DNA of 64,000 nucleotides from Lophium mytilinum (taxonomy: Eukaryota > Ascomycota > Dothideomycetes > Mytilinidiales > Mytilinidiaceae): assembly GCA_010093605.1 (NCBI GenBank), contig MU004183.1, forward strand, positions 1,550,001 through 1,614,000, in the 5' to 3' direction. Shown in pieces: positions 44,864 through 56,579 of this stretch. Made by a program: the position numbers and the translations under genes. Below the pieces are notes generated by a model. That model ran no database searches and had not been told where the DNA came from. It worked only from the letters and a program-made list of their open reading frames with translations. Position 1 is the first letter of the stretch, and the number at the start of each line of letters is the position of its first letter.

Positions 44864-45823
44864 GGTACGTGAGTGGGGAAATGGCGGTGTCGACGAGAGA
44901 GAGAGAGAGAGCGAGAGAGAAAGACGAATTAAGAATAGAGATAGTGTCTAATGAGAAAGAATAGAAGATTGTTTGTGGAGAAGGACACAAACAATTGAGA
45001 ATAGTGGTAGAGTAGTAGCAATAGCGCACAGTTTGACAGCAACTCACTCTGGGGATGTCACGGCTCCTTATGAAGGGGCCCCTTCGAGCAGCCGCTTAGA
45101 GATGAATCTACGATGGGAAGGACAAGGCGGCCATCCCGGGCCAGACATGCCGCCCTGTCCATGGCGGTTGGCGGCCAGGGAGTCCGTTGCGAGGGTCGTT
45201 GACAGAATGCCACATGTCCATCCTGCAGCTAGCAGATGGGGACTGAGGAGAGGAAGCAATTGGATAACTAGCACCGGCCCGAGCGGCCTGTTCCGCGACT
45301 CGCCAGCAGATCGCCTCACCGCGCTGCAGAATAATCACTCGCGCCTCACTACTCCTGCACCGCTTTGAGATGGAAGGGATTATGACTGCCCTGCTCCGCC
45401 CGAGGAATGCAGAAAGCCCGTTTCGGTATACTGAGCTACTCCCCATTCGACTACGAGCCGACCATAATCTTCACCACACGCACAAGACATCTCGGCCACA
45501 TGGCATCGCGAGATCTGCTCGTCTCTGCTATGCATCACTTATGCACTCTGCAATGTCTCGTGACATATCTCCATATGCCTCCCTGTACAGCTTGTGGCAT
45601 CTCAGAGTACTTTCAGGTGTCTACACCAGACAGGAGTTGAGCACTTCGAACGACGAGTATCTCATGATGCCACCTCAGACAGTGGCAGATACGTGTACAC
45701 CAATCGAGCGTGTGACCATCGGAACAATCGAGCATGTTCTCATGCAAACTTTTGTCTGCCAGCCACATCTGTCATTATAATAATCTCTCCGCACCTATGG
45801 CAATCGCCTAGATGCGTCACTAC
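44864..45823. other. Intergenic
   Basis: 5' region of the VOC-fusion gene, with a GA microsatellite (listed) and no supported coding sequence to the right. Confidence 0.6.
44894..44922 (+). repeat. GA dinucleotide microsatellite
   Basis: About 14 GA units with one interruption, 30-60 bases upstream of the VOC-fusion start (as a CT tract on the sense strand), probably in its leader. Confidence 0.85.
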
Positions 45824-46045
45824 CTAAATCACCCAACAATCCACCCGTGGTCTCGTATCAGGTCGTCTGCACATGATCGCCATGCCACAGGTCCATACCG
45901 TGAGACAGCCCGTCCCGCGAAGCAGACCCAGCCACCTCGGTGAGCGGGGGCGCCTGCGGACAATCCAGCGCGCCAAAGAGGAAAACAAAGAAGGGAAGTA
46001 CAGGAGACTGCAGAGCAAGTTGATTGCTCCGCAAAGAAAAGACAT
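45824..46045 (-). CDS. Hypothetical small hydrophobic protein (73 aa)
   Basis: The ATG at 46045 follows CAACAAGCTCAAAA, a good fungal start context. The N-terminus MSFLCGAINLLCSLLYFPSL is a membrane-like helix, followed by a very basic patch (RWIVRRRPRSPRW). The C-terminal half is less protein-like and may be intron or 3' sequence. It lies 250 bases downstream of Nep1 on the same strand. No family recognised. Confidence 0.33.
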   Translation of the reverse strand: MSFLCGAINLLCSLLYFPSLFSSLARWIVRRRPRSPRWLGLLRGTGCLTVWTCGMAIMCRRPDTRPRVDCWVI

Positions 46046-46296
46046 TTTTGAGCTTGTTGAAGGCTGGTGTTTTGGTTGTAAAAACAGAGACCATCGAACA
46101 GTGAAACTCAAAAACAACGCAAGAGACGCACCCGGCTATGGATGTTGTGATCGCAAGCCCGATGCGCCCCGCGCTCTACTATATCGTTCCTCCGGTATTC
46201 CATCCTCTCCCCAATGGGCTGGAGGACTGCCGTGTTAGTATCGTCCAGGCTGGAAGCGGGAGCGTGTCGTAAGAGGATAGGGCGTCGGCCCTCCAC

Positions 46297-47136
46297 TTAT
46301 ATAATGTTCCACACATCCTCGGCTGCATGGCAGAACTTGCTGCATGCAACGCTGGCGCTGAGATTGAAGTTGCTGATCCCGATCGCGTCGTCCTTGATGT
46401 GATCTGCGAAGTCGTCGTTGCCCTTGGCCATGGCACCAATGAAGACGCAGATGCTCTCGTCCTTGTTGAGGCCCTGGATGTAGTCCGTCACCCGTACTAC
46501 AGGCGCCTCGAAACTCAATGTAACCTTTCGACAGTTTGACGGGAGATGGTCGGTGATGGGATTCTTGATCACGTGGATGAGCTTCTCTTGCGAGGTGGTG
46601 GAGCGAATTTGGTGTCGGTGTAGCAGTTGGACCATCAAACCAGCGAAGCGCTTGAATGTCCGGGGAATGCGCACAGTCGGGCTGACCTCTATGAGAACAT
46701 TCTTTGCCGTCTGGATGTAGATTTGAAGCTTCCCAGCTTTATTGATCGGCGAGTCGAGCAGGGTGAGCAGACACTGCACGACTTGTCAGATGTGTCCCTC
46801 AGCTTTGTCCGCTAGACGTACCTGATGTGTAATGTCTGGGCGAGCCTCGCTGATGTCTCGGCCCATCTTCCTCATGACTCCGATGTGGTCGTCGCTGTTG
46901 AGGAGAGTGTACTTGTCGTCCCGTCCCGCCATGGGGCCTCGGCCGCCATGCGACGATACCTTGTAGCTTTCGAGTGTGGCATTGCAGAGGACGACGATCA
47001 GTCGCTGGGTGCTCTTGTCGCTCGATGGGATGGGGACGTGTTGTTCAGCGACGAGCTTGGGGAGGTCTGGCGGTGGTAGAGATTGCGTTCCTGCATAGCG
47101 GGGGGAAGCATTAGTGGGCGACATCTCGCTGGGCAT
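46297..47136 (-). CDS. EMG1: rRNA small-subunit pseudouridine N1-methyltransferase Nep1 (Emg1)
   Basis: Nep1 methylates a hypermodified pseudouridine of 18S rRNA and is needed for 40S assembly in the nucleolus. Exons 47136-46822 and 46773-46297 (48-base intron) give 263 aa. The join restores [21 protein letters not shown]. Other conserved SPOUT-class blocks are [44 protein letters not shown] and [16 protein letters not shown]. The last two form the S-adenosylmethionine-binding knot. Met at 47136 is the first in the message-like frame; a second Met at 47124 is possible. The N-terminal 40 residues are variable, as in other fungi. Confidence 0.94.
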
Positions 47137-48027
47137 CTCTGAGGCGCGATGGAAGAATGAATGGTAGGAATATAGAGGGAGGATGGGGCAGGGCTGAACA
47201 GGGCAGTGTTGAACTGACTGATGCGTTTTGTGCCTCGTTCCTGCATCACGGAGTCTCTCGAGCCTCGTCGCGACTCGGATTTTGGGTTTTGAACTCCGAC
47301 CATGGTGGTTGTCAGTGCGAAACGGCGCCGGTGAATAATGCAATGCGGTAAGCAGAGTCAGAGGCGACTGGCAGAGGTTAGGTAACTAGTAGAGCAGTGT
47401 AGTGGAACCTATGAGCACGTCAGTAGTAGGCAGCGGGCTTTGTTCTTTATGGTGCTGATGGGTGGTTTGCAACGGAGACTTTGTGGTGCGGAGAAGTTTG
47501 GCGGTAAGACTCAACCCTCCGAAAACTGCACCACGGCGAAAACGCCCCTGCACCAATTAACAGGCCGGCCCGAGATAACTCTGACGACGAGCACCAGCCA
47601 TTCCCTCTGCGGGGAGGTCTGCTGCACAGCGTGATAAACCGCCGAACGGGCACGATAATTGGGGCAGTACCGTTTGTTCTCGTAGCTATTCTTTGAAGTG
47701 CGAATCAATGTTAGTGCATGCTATGGAGTCACCAAACTTGTCGGTTTTTCAGACTCCAATCCGATGCTTGACACGCTTTCAACGGAGTCTTGGGGTGGAT
47801 CAGACGGAGATACGCACTAAATCCAGAAGTAGCTCTATCCTAAGTGTGCACTTTGTGCTCTATGACGCACTCGTCTATAGGATAAGCAGCTTTCTTTCAT
47901 ATGGGCGCAGTTCAATTGATCCTTTCTTAATATCTACTATAAATTTATAAGAAACTTTGTAGCACTGCCAACACTCCGCAGAAATTGACACCCTGTTTGT
48001 CACCGATCTACGGACTACAGTTCCAGC
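47137..48027. other. Divergent spacer between Nep1 and the SDR gene
   Basis: 891 bases. The minus-strand frame stays open upstream of the Nep1 start but is not protein-like. No other feature. Confidence 0.6.
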
Positions 48028-48866
48028 ATGACGGACACAATCAACAAGAGGCTTACCCTCCAAGGCAAGGTGGCCATCGTCACCGGTGCTTCGCGAGGCA
48101 TCGGAGCTGGTGTGGCCTTGGATCTAGCCAAACGGGGCGCAAAGGTCAGCATCGGACTTCACCCTGCAGGCTCACCCGCACATGGACTGATAGTGCTCAG
48201 GTCACCATAGCGTATACATCACCGAGAAGCTCGCAGCCGGCAGATGACCTTATCTCACAAATCAAAGCGCTTGAGAACGGTGCAGAAGCAATCAAAGTTC
48301 AAGCGGACCTTAGTCAGGTGGAATCCGCAGACAAAATCGTTGCAGCAACCCGGGACGCCTTTGGACCATCTATCGACATCTTGGTGAATAATGCCGGAGT
48401 AGAGATGGCAAAGCCTATTCTTGAATCTACTGCCGAAGACTACGCATTCATCTTCGATGTCAATGTGCGAGGAGCCTGGCTGATGGTGAAAGCCGTCGTG
48501 CCACATCTGCGAGCACCTGGGCGCATCATCAATCTATCCTCAGTGGGAGGACGTTGCGGCTTCGAAAACTTCTCGCTCTACTCGGCATCCAAAGCCGCGA
48601 TTGAGGGAATGACTAGAGGGTTCGCAGCAGAATTGGGCCCCGCAGGGCATACGGTCAACGCAGTAGGCCCGGGGCCTATACAGTCTGAGATGCTGGACCA
48701 GATTCCCAAAGACCTCGTCGACATGCAGAAGAAACAGACGCCAATGGGCCACCGAGTAGGCACTGTAGAGGACGTCGCGTTGATAATCGGGATGCTCGCG
48801 GAAGAGCAATCGCAATGGGTTACTGGCCAGACTATTTCCGCAAGTGGCGGTTTCCTCATGCTCTGA
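48028..48866 (+). CDS. Short-chain dehydrogenase/reductase (classical SDR)
   Basis: Exons 48028-48144 and 48201-48866 (56-base intron, weak donor GTCAGC); 260 aa. The NAD(P) loop is TGASRGIG (19-26), the structural NNAG is at 102-105, the catalytic Ser is Ser153 in NLSSV, and the Tyr-x3-Lys is YSASK (166-170). Splicing joins LAKRGAK to VTIAYTSPRS, so the second strand runs on as in 3-oxoacyl-ACP reductase-type SDRs. The C-terminus SQWVTGQTISASGGFLML is typical. The substrate is not readable; the Arg and Ser after the first strand suggest NADP(H). Confidence 0.9.
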
Positions 48867-50143
48867 ACACTATCTGAGGTTACCCGGAGAGCTATTGAGA
48901 CTTACCAACTTAATACTCTATTAGGACCTTAGGCAGCAAGGCAGATTACACTTAGAAGTCTAGAGAACATGTACCTTAGAAGGGGCTTATAGAATAAAAT
49001 CCGTAGGGATTCTTAAACTTCTTCCTTATTCAATAGACTAACTTATCGTTAATTTCATTAGTGTGACCTGTACCGCTGTCATGAAAGTGGCAGGTGCTTT
49101 GAAAGCCTGTCAATCGTCTGTGATGATATGACCCTGCTTCTTTCCGCGTCCTAAGTCGTTCGATAGTACTTCGTAACATAAATGGTATGAACCAAACATA
49201 CTAAGCTGACTTATAAGATTGATCGCCCATCGGAGTTCCAGCGCACTTCATGATCTATTTCTTGCCAGGTTCGGGCCATCAGCGCTGGTCCGGAAGAGCA
49301 GCCGATGGCACTGCACAAAGATGATGAAATGACAGTCGGCCAGCGAGGAGCGACGAATTATCTGGAGCGGGCGAGGTGTGAGAAAATAGTGGAGAAAGGG
49401 TTCGCGGCGCGAGGCGAGGCCGCCAACGTCCCCCTGAAACCATCTTGACACAGCACCCAAAACGTGCCTGGAGATTCCCGCGGGCTTCCTGCCGTTCAAT
49501 CAGCCTCTTTCCCAAGGCAAAAAAAGAATGTTGCAAGCCATTGCGGTTTCAGACGCTGTTCTTCGCGTGCCGCCATGCCCTTCTCAGGCCTGCTGTTCTC
49601 CCCATTCGTCCCCAGGCCCGATGCTTCCAGACCATCACACCGCAGTGCGATACGCCTCCTCGCCCGCTCATCCCCTCCTGTCGCAGCTTGTGCTGCTTGC
49701 GCAGGGAGAGCGTGGCCTGATCTTAGAAACCACATCGCTACCCGTCGAGCTTTTGCTCTAGCCCACGCGTCAACCATGTTGCCGCCGCACCAGCTCGAGC
49801 CTCCCTTTCATGCACATTGCTTATAGTCGTGTGTTTCCCCCCGTAAGCCTCCCGTTTTATCGCCGAGCACTCTTTTAGCCGGCTACAATTAGAATCTTTC
49901 GCGTGTCCTTCTCTTCTTCGGTGCAGGTACCACTGTTAGTAAGTCTCCCTGCAAGCCTTGCTGCTTGTTCAAGATGCTGATGCTGCAGCTGCAGATATTT
50001 GATCATTCCTTGAACCCGTCAATACTTTTACTCGGCCATTTCAGCAGGCTCTGAACATCGGCGAGAGTCTGATCCCGAGGACCCCTCCCTGGAACGTCTT
50101 GTCTTTCCGTGCCGTCTTACGAACAACCGATTCCATTTCGACC
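48867..50143. other. Intergenic, upstream of NADPH oxidase
   Basis: 48900-49250 is A/T-rich with many TA and CTTA repeats, perhaps an old mutated repeat. From 49450 it becomes CT-rich, suggesting a long leader for the oxidase gene. No coding sequence supported. Confidence 0.5.
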
Positions 50144-52094
50144 ATGTCCTATTCGAGCAGTCTCACAGGGAAGGAGAGGTCGAGATGGCCGCCCCTGACC
50201 CGCATGCTGCAGTCCGGGGAGATGACTGACGAAGCGCCACGAGAGTTGTTCCTCAAGGAGAAGATTGATCGATGGTGCGCCTAAGAAGGAAGCTATTTAG
50301 AATCTTAGCTAATCAGTTCTTAGGATGGTGAACGAGGGATATCGAAGACTGTGAGTGCTAGCCGTGGACGAGCACAACGAACTTTTGCTAACCCTTAAAA
50401 GATTCGTCTTCGTGTTTCTAATTCTACATCTGATGGTCTTCATCTTCGGCATGATGAATTACGGCCTGACGGTAACTTGCCCCATATCTCACAAGGCGGA
50501 ATCTTGCTAATTCGGAGTATTAGGATCGATCCGTTAACGCTCGCGCCATGTTGGGATTAACATTCCCAATTGCTCGATCTGCAGCTCTCGTGCTTCATGT
50601 CGATATTGCGCTGCTCCTGTTTCCAGTCTGCCGCAATTTCATCTCGATGCTCCGGCGAACGCCTCTAAATGGCATCATTCCATTTGACAAGAATATCACT
50701 TTCCACAAACTAACTGCCTGGTCTATCGTTTTTTTCTCCTGGGTTCACACCATTGCCCATTTGAACAATGTTGCCCGATTGGCGGCCTTCAACAAGATTG
50801 GATTCAAGGGATTCATCAAGCTCAACTTTCTGACTGGTCCCGGATGGTCTGGATACGTTCTGATAATCACTCTCATGCTCATCGCTTGGACGGCCATGGA
50901 GAAACAGAAGAAAGCAAACTTCGAGCGCTTCTGGTACACACACCATCTCTTCGTTGTCTTCTTTATCTTCTGGTCCATTCATGGCGCATTCTGCATGATC
51001 AAGCCTGATTTTGCGCCCTTTTGCTCTGGTATTGGTGTTTTCTGGGAATACTGGATGTTTGGCGCATTTCTTTACTTGGCAGAGCGAATCTCAAGAGAGA
51101 TTCGAGGGCGACACAAGACCTTTGTCTCCAAGGTTATCCAGCATCCGAGCAATGTTGTTGAGATTCAGATCAAGAAAGAGCACACCAAGACCCGGGCCGG
51201 ACAGGTATGAGCAAAATCCTCAAACATCCTGCTGAAGCTAACGTCATCCTAGTACATCTTTTTGTGCTGCCCTGAAGTCTCTGTCTGGCAATACCACCCC
51301 TTCACTCTGACCAGCGCACCAGAGGAAGACTACATTTCAGTTCACGTTAGAATGGTAGGAAACTTCACCAAGGCTTTGGGCAAAGCCCTCGGTTGCGAAG
51401 AATCTAAGAGGGGCGATTCAAAGGGAGAAAAGGGAGCCATAGTGAAGAACATCGATGATGAAGGACAAGCAACACTACGCAAAGTCCTTCCTCGCGTATA
51501 CATCGACGGACCTTTCGGAAGTGCATCAGAGGATGTGTTCAAGTTTGAGATCGCCGTCCTCGTCGGTGCTGGTATTGGAGTAACCCCCTTTGCCTCCATC
51601 CTCAAGAGCATCTGGTACCGCATGAACTACCCCCAGGGCCGCACACGCCTACGCAAAGTCTACTTCTTCTGGATCTGCAGAGACTTTGGGTCCTTCGAAT
51701 GGTTCCGCTCCCTGCTCCTAGCTATCGAGGCACAGGATCTTGAGGACCACATTGAGATCCACACTGTAAGTGCTTTCTCCTCCATGGAGTCCGGCCACTT
51801 GGACTAACTCTGCTATAGTACCTCACTGCCAAGATCAAGGTAGACGACGCAACGAACATCATGATCAACGACGCCAACGCCGAGCAAGACGCCATCACCG
51901 GCCTGCGCGCACCCACAAACTTCGGCCGCCCCAACTGGGACATGATCTTCAAGTCTATCCGCAAGATCCACGCGCCTGCCGAAGCCGGCGTGTTCTTCTG
52001 CGGGCCCAAGCCGCTCGGCAGCGTGCTGCACCAGAAGTGCAACATGTACTCCGAGCCTGGCTTTAATTTTGTGTGGGGCAAGGAAAACTTTTAG
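50144..52094 (+). CDS. NADPH oxidase, NoxB-like
   Basis: Six exons: 50144-50274, 50324-50350 (27 bases), 50402-50471, 50524-51204, 51253-51765, 51819-52094; 565 aa. The enzyme passes electrons from NADPH through FAD and two haems to oxygen, making superoxide for fungal differentiation. Haem histidines: His137/His151 (TFHKLTAWSIVFFSWVH) and His216-217/His229 (WYTHHLFVVFF...IHG). The FAD motif is YHPFTLTSAP, the NADPH loop VGAGIGVTPFASIL and the C-terminus WGKENF. A 45-residue cytosolic extension before the first span points to NoxB rather than NoxA; this is family recall. There are no EF hands, so not NoxC. It would need the p67-like NoxR and Rac, which are not in this window. Confidence 0.92.
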
Positions 52095-52605
52095 ATGTTT
52101 GCGGTCCGCTGTGGGGTTTCGGGCTGCTTTATCTGGTTTGCGTATTGGGTGCTTTGGTTAGCCGGTCTGTTACTATACCTGTTATATATTTACACTTGCC
52201 AAATATGGAAAGTGTTTCTGATTGCTAGATCTTTGGTTGGCTTTCGCTGCGTGCGGCGTGGTCGGCTGGGATTGTGGCCTATAGATGGAATATAAGATCA
52301 TGGAAAGAGTTTGGGCGCATTCGATGGTATTGATGTGTTCCTGTTAAGAAATGCGGGGCGTCTCAACGGATGAGGGCATGGACAAACACGAACATAGGGA
52401 GAAAGGAGACAACCGATATTTGCTATTCCACGGTAACGTGCATCACGTCTCGTCTTCATCCGCATTCGTTCTTTCCCCATTAGAGACCATTTCTTTTTCT
52501 TATATACAGCACCTTCATGCACCTCCTCCGTCCCGTCTTCCATCTCACTTTCTCCTCCTTCGTATATACCCAGTCATACCACTCCATAGATCTATTCTTC
52601 AATGA

Positions 52606-53486
52606 CCATCGCGAGTATATATACACCATCAACTACCGTCCCTCCTTCAACGCCCAGCTCACAGTCAGCACACCAAAGCCTGCCATGAAAGCTCAAGTGA
52701 CAGTTCGACATACCCGTACGAGACCTGTCAAAGCTTCTCAGCCCATCCACCTCCGCACTCAAATTTGACCGCACGAAAGAGCATAGCCATTGTGTCCTTA
52801 AGGTCAAATACCTCATCACTACGACCTCAAAGTACCGATATTCTACCTATAATCGCACTATTTGCAGTTGAAGAGGAATATCTTCTCAATGCAATTTCTA
52901 GCATTGCAGAGTCCGCAAAGAAAGACGTTCGTGCGACGGGGTTTCCTCCTCCTCCTCAAATATACCCACACACACCTGCACGTCCAATCCCTCAACCAAA
53001 AGAACATGATTCAAAACACTCCGCCTTCGAGCTATGTCTCTCGGCATTGCGGAACGGAGGGAAGAGAGGACGATGCTCGTCTCGGAAACCTATTATAAGG
53101 TAGAGACGACACGAGATGTGGCGGAGGCCGGTAGGCGCCAGCGAAGAAATGGCAGACGCACAGGAGAAGAGCGTCATCAGGATCTTGAAACGGTGAATGG
53201 GCTCTTAGATGAGCGGATTAACCTACTCATCGGTGAGCACGGCCCGTGCCTTTGGAGTATACGCATGCTGACGATCGCAGCTGTGTCGGAAAATCTTCCT
53301 GTGTATTGGCTGGGTCTCGCACTGTTCGCCTGCACTGCAGACTGCAGTCCTAGCTTCTTTCCGCTCTCAACGCCTCTCGCCGCCCACGATGTTCGACAGA
53401 GCCAGCCGTGTCTAGTCAAACTTTTCCTAGCCGAAGTGATTATCCATGACGATGACCACCCTATATGTTTTGGCAGACCTCTTTGA
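52606..53486 (+). other. Possible unresolved coding tract
   Basis: One frame is open from 52606 to 53103 and reads plausibly (DILPIIALFAVEEEYLLNAI). A second frame from ATG 53034 continues (ERREERTMLVSETYYK, DLETVNGLLDERINLLI). A canonical-looking GTGAGC...CTGAC...CAG intron of 48 bases sits at about 53233. No single start joins the pieces, so this may be a decayed gene or a gene with unusual splicing. No family recognised. Confidence 0.3.
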
Positions 53487-54074
53487 GAGCGTCGATATCA
53501 GGGGAGGAAACATCGTGGTCATCATGGCACAAATGTCCCGCTTACGGATATCAGGATGGCCATTGGTAAAGACTCGCACATGTTTGTTTACGGATGATAA
53601 CTTTGTAACGGGACAGAGGTCCGATTCATGTTGTCTTCGAAGTCCGATGGGTTAGGATCCATCTATGAAGTCTTGTGCCCAGCTACTATGGATTGATATC
53701 TTTAGTGAATTGGACAGAGCAAATGTGGCGTCTGGGCTTCGGAGACGGACGAGATGGCCAACACCATGCTTTTTCTTTCAAGGGAGCACTATACAACGAA
53801 TCGAGCAAGATGGAGGGCGCGAGGAAGTTACTCACTAGGATTCTTTCATGCCGAAGTGGCGGGATCTTGCGCAGGTCGGTGAACGACGTCAGCACAGTGG
53901 CATGAGAGGCACCCCGGGCAGTCTGAAACCGTGGAGTTCCTAGTAACATGCTGGGCGAACGCTGTGCTAGAGGACTGCCATGCTGAAGTTGACCGTACTT
54001 TCGGTACCATAGCACGTGAAGCAGGCTCTCGGAATTGGTTTGGTTGTGACGTTGCGAAAGGTACGAGTGAATTC

Positions 54075-54475
54075 GTTCCGTGCGATTTGGAGTCGATTTT
54101 AGCATGTTATTGCCCTACATCATACATTAGTCCTTGTGTTCAATGATTTTGATACTGTGAGAAGTATGAAGTGGAGCCAGTCCGTGCGACTTGGAGTCGG
54201 TTTTGGCATACTATTGGTACAACTCGTAGATCAGGTCGGTAAGAGCAGTCAATTGCAACACACCCGAAATCGGATCTTGGGTTTTAGCTGATTTTTAGTG
54301 CTGTGAGAAGTATAATGGGGAGCCAGTCCGTGCGATTTGAACCCGATTTTGGCATGTTATTGGCGCGGCCCGTAAAGCAGGTCGTCATAGTTTGGCGATG
54401 GTAATACACCCAGAATCGGACCTCAGTTTCTAGGTCGATTTTGATGTCATGAGAAGCATAAAATGGAGCCACTAC
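54075..54475 (+). repeat. Tandem repeat, unit about 146 bases, roughly 2.5 copies
   Basis: Units start with GATTTT at 54145, 54290 and 54437 (periods 145 and 147). Shared blocks are TGTGAGAAGTAT, GAGCCAGTCCGTGCGA, TTTTGGCAT..TATTGG and ACACCC.GAATCGGA. A partial copy of the central block begins at about 54079. Copies differ at many positions, so the duplication is not recent. Non-coding. Confidence 0.8.
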
Positions 54476-54912
54476 CGAAACAGGACCAACAACCAGATCG
54501 ATGATGAAGCCGTTCTCAAGCTAGTCGGCGACGATGGCAATCTGCAAGGGATTCTATACGTTGACCGGGAGAGGACAAGGAACGGGCATCCAGAGAAGTG
54601 CAGTTACTCGGATTGAAAACTTTGAATGAAGATATACATAAGACGACTATATCCTTGACGATCACATTGAATGATCACTAAGATTCTCTAGATCGGGCAT
54701 CAACCTGGGAATCTAGGATTAGACTCCTCCCGCGAGCCGCTTACTCACGAACCTGCCGTTACGTGGACTACACTTACATTCACCAACTTGCCAATTTCGT
54801 CGGGTTTATATACAACCCCGAATTTTTCTGTCTAAGGCAAGCTCTCTCTCCCCCCACTCATACACCAACGCCTCCAGAAACTAAACACCAATACGTGAAC
54901 AACTTCAAAAGA

Positions 54913-56046
54913 ATGCCCACGAATCTTTGCAATAACAAGATGACACGTAGAAAGCGCAAGTGGGCCAATGGTCATCATGAGCCAAAGAAGAGGGTAAGGA
55001 AGTGGAAGCCGGCTGGGCCCTTCAGACTCCTCGACCTGCCTAGGGAGCTACGGGACATGGTATATGGCCGTATCCTAGTACCAGTCAAACCAGACTCCCA
55101 GGTCTCGGAAACACCCATTGCATACGCCGACCCTCCAGGTCTTAAATTCGGAGAGAATGGTATAACTCACAACTTTCTCAACAAGCCGAATTTGCTGCCG
55201 CAAGTTCGTCCACTCACAACCACGAGGACTGCAATACTCCAGACGTCAAAGCAGGTAAGCAACTCTAACACTTCCGCTACATGCATCAATGAGTTCATAC
55301 TAATACCAAAGTGCGTAGGTGAATGAAGAAGCGCGAGAGATTCTTTACGAGTCTCACATCTTCCAAGTGGATATGGACGAGGGCCTCTGGCGCTTCGACA
55401 CACCTGCTCCAGCCGACGAAGACGAGAATACCGAAGAAGCACGATTGAAGGTACAATACGAGCAGCACTACCACCACGACACCGAGTATGCCGAATCAGC
55501 TCTACTCCGGGAGGCTGCGGCAGCATCGATCGGATGGGAACTATCTTCGATCCGGCGGATGCATTTGCACATCGACTTGCGTGGGGGTTGGAGCAGTTGG
55601 TGCCCTCACCGTAACTCTAAGGGCTTGGCTCCTCCGCACGACATACTCCATATCTTCAACTACTCGGGCTCTACAAGATGACGAAGCTGCGAGAATTGCG
55701 CGTTTCCTTCGTGCATGACAGTTTGGAATTCGAGCCTAAGTTGCTAGCCTTCTTTCAAGGAACGGGTCGGGCGCCACTTTCGATGCGGGACTCAATGCGA
55801 AGACTAATCTTTTCGATCTCAAAGAGCGTTGAAAAGGTACGTTGGGGTTTAAGCGCGGAAGAGAGGCTAGAGGGTGCATTCATTACCCCCATGATGACGT
55901 CGAAGGAGATCAAAGCGATCAAGAAATGCCTCAGGCTAGGGCAAGACTGGTACAACCATGTCGACGCGGAGGTCATGGAGCCATTGGCCAGAGAATTCGA
56001 GGCCTTCCGAGGTGGAGATGCCGAGTATTACTCGAATACTGTATGA
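54913..56046 (+). pseudogene. F-box-like protein gene with a C-terminal frameshift
   Basis: ATG 54913, or 54940 (MTRRKRKWANGHHEPKKR). Exon 1 (54913-55254) carries the F-box-like helix RLLDLPRELRDMVYGRIL and splices cleanly over a 64-base intron to VNEEAREILYESHIFQVDMD. That frame stops at 55681. The remaining C-terminus (TKLRELRVSFVHD, VRWGLSAEERLE) continues in another frame to 56046, and no GT-AG intron joins the two. Its paralogue downstream shows the same C-terminal blocks, so the shift between about 55617 and 55665 is probably a real break. Such proteins normally recruit substrates to SCF ubiquitin ligases, but the domain may be of the related 2EXR type. Confidence 0.6.
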
Positions 56047-56579
56047 GGCAGGGTGCAAGGAGTAGCAGTCTGTAGCCGAAGAGCATCAGCAAGCGGAGCT
56101 CGGGATTCCCTGATTTACTAGATGGGCTATTATAACTGTGACGTTTGAGTAGATAGGCTACGTCTCAAATGGTAAACATCAGACTTCTGACTGTACCTAT
56201 CTTTTCAAGTTTTGGCTGGCCCTAAAATACTGATACCGGCATTCGCGTGACTAATATACTTACGGATGCTTGGGCTCGCGGTTTTCACTGATACCTACGA
56301 CCTCAACACGAGAATTGATTCGGCCCTAACACCACTACTCTTCAAAGTTTCTGATAGGGGATCTGCTAGACAGTATGAGAGATACTCCTGCCTCCGGTTC
56401 CGATGCTTTGAATGCTCTTCAACAGGATGCTTCGCTCCTAGCTCTTACGTGAGTACTCACGCTCTTAATGTTGTGCACTCTCCTTTGCTACTGCCTCCAA
56501 TGGTTCGATACAATTCTAGGGGTGTGTTGCAGTAAGATTAGCTCACATATAAGAACTCCCCATACGAACGTTAGCTAAC
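56047..56579. other. Spacer between the two F-box-like paralogues
   Basis: 533 bases. No gene; nothing repeated was noticed. Confidence 0.65.

Larger units (their letters stand above)
52095..54912. other. Gene-poor region, 2.8 kb
   Basis: Contains a protein-like but unresolved tract (52606-53486), then low-information sequence and a 146-base tandem repeat near 54.1-54.5 kb. No intact gene identified. Confidence 0.5.
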
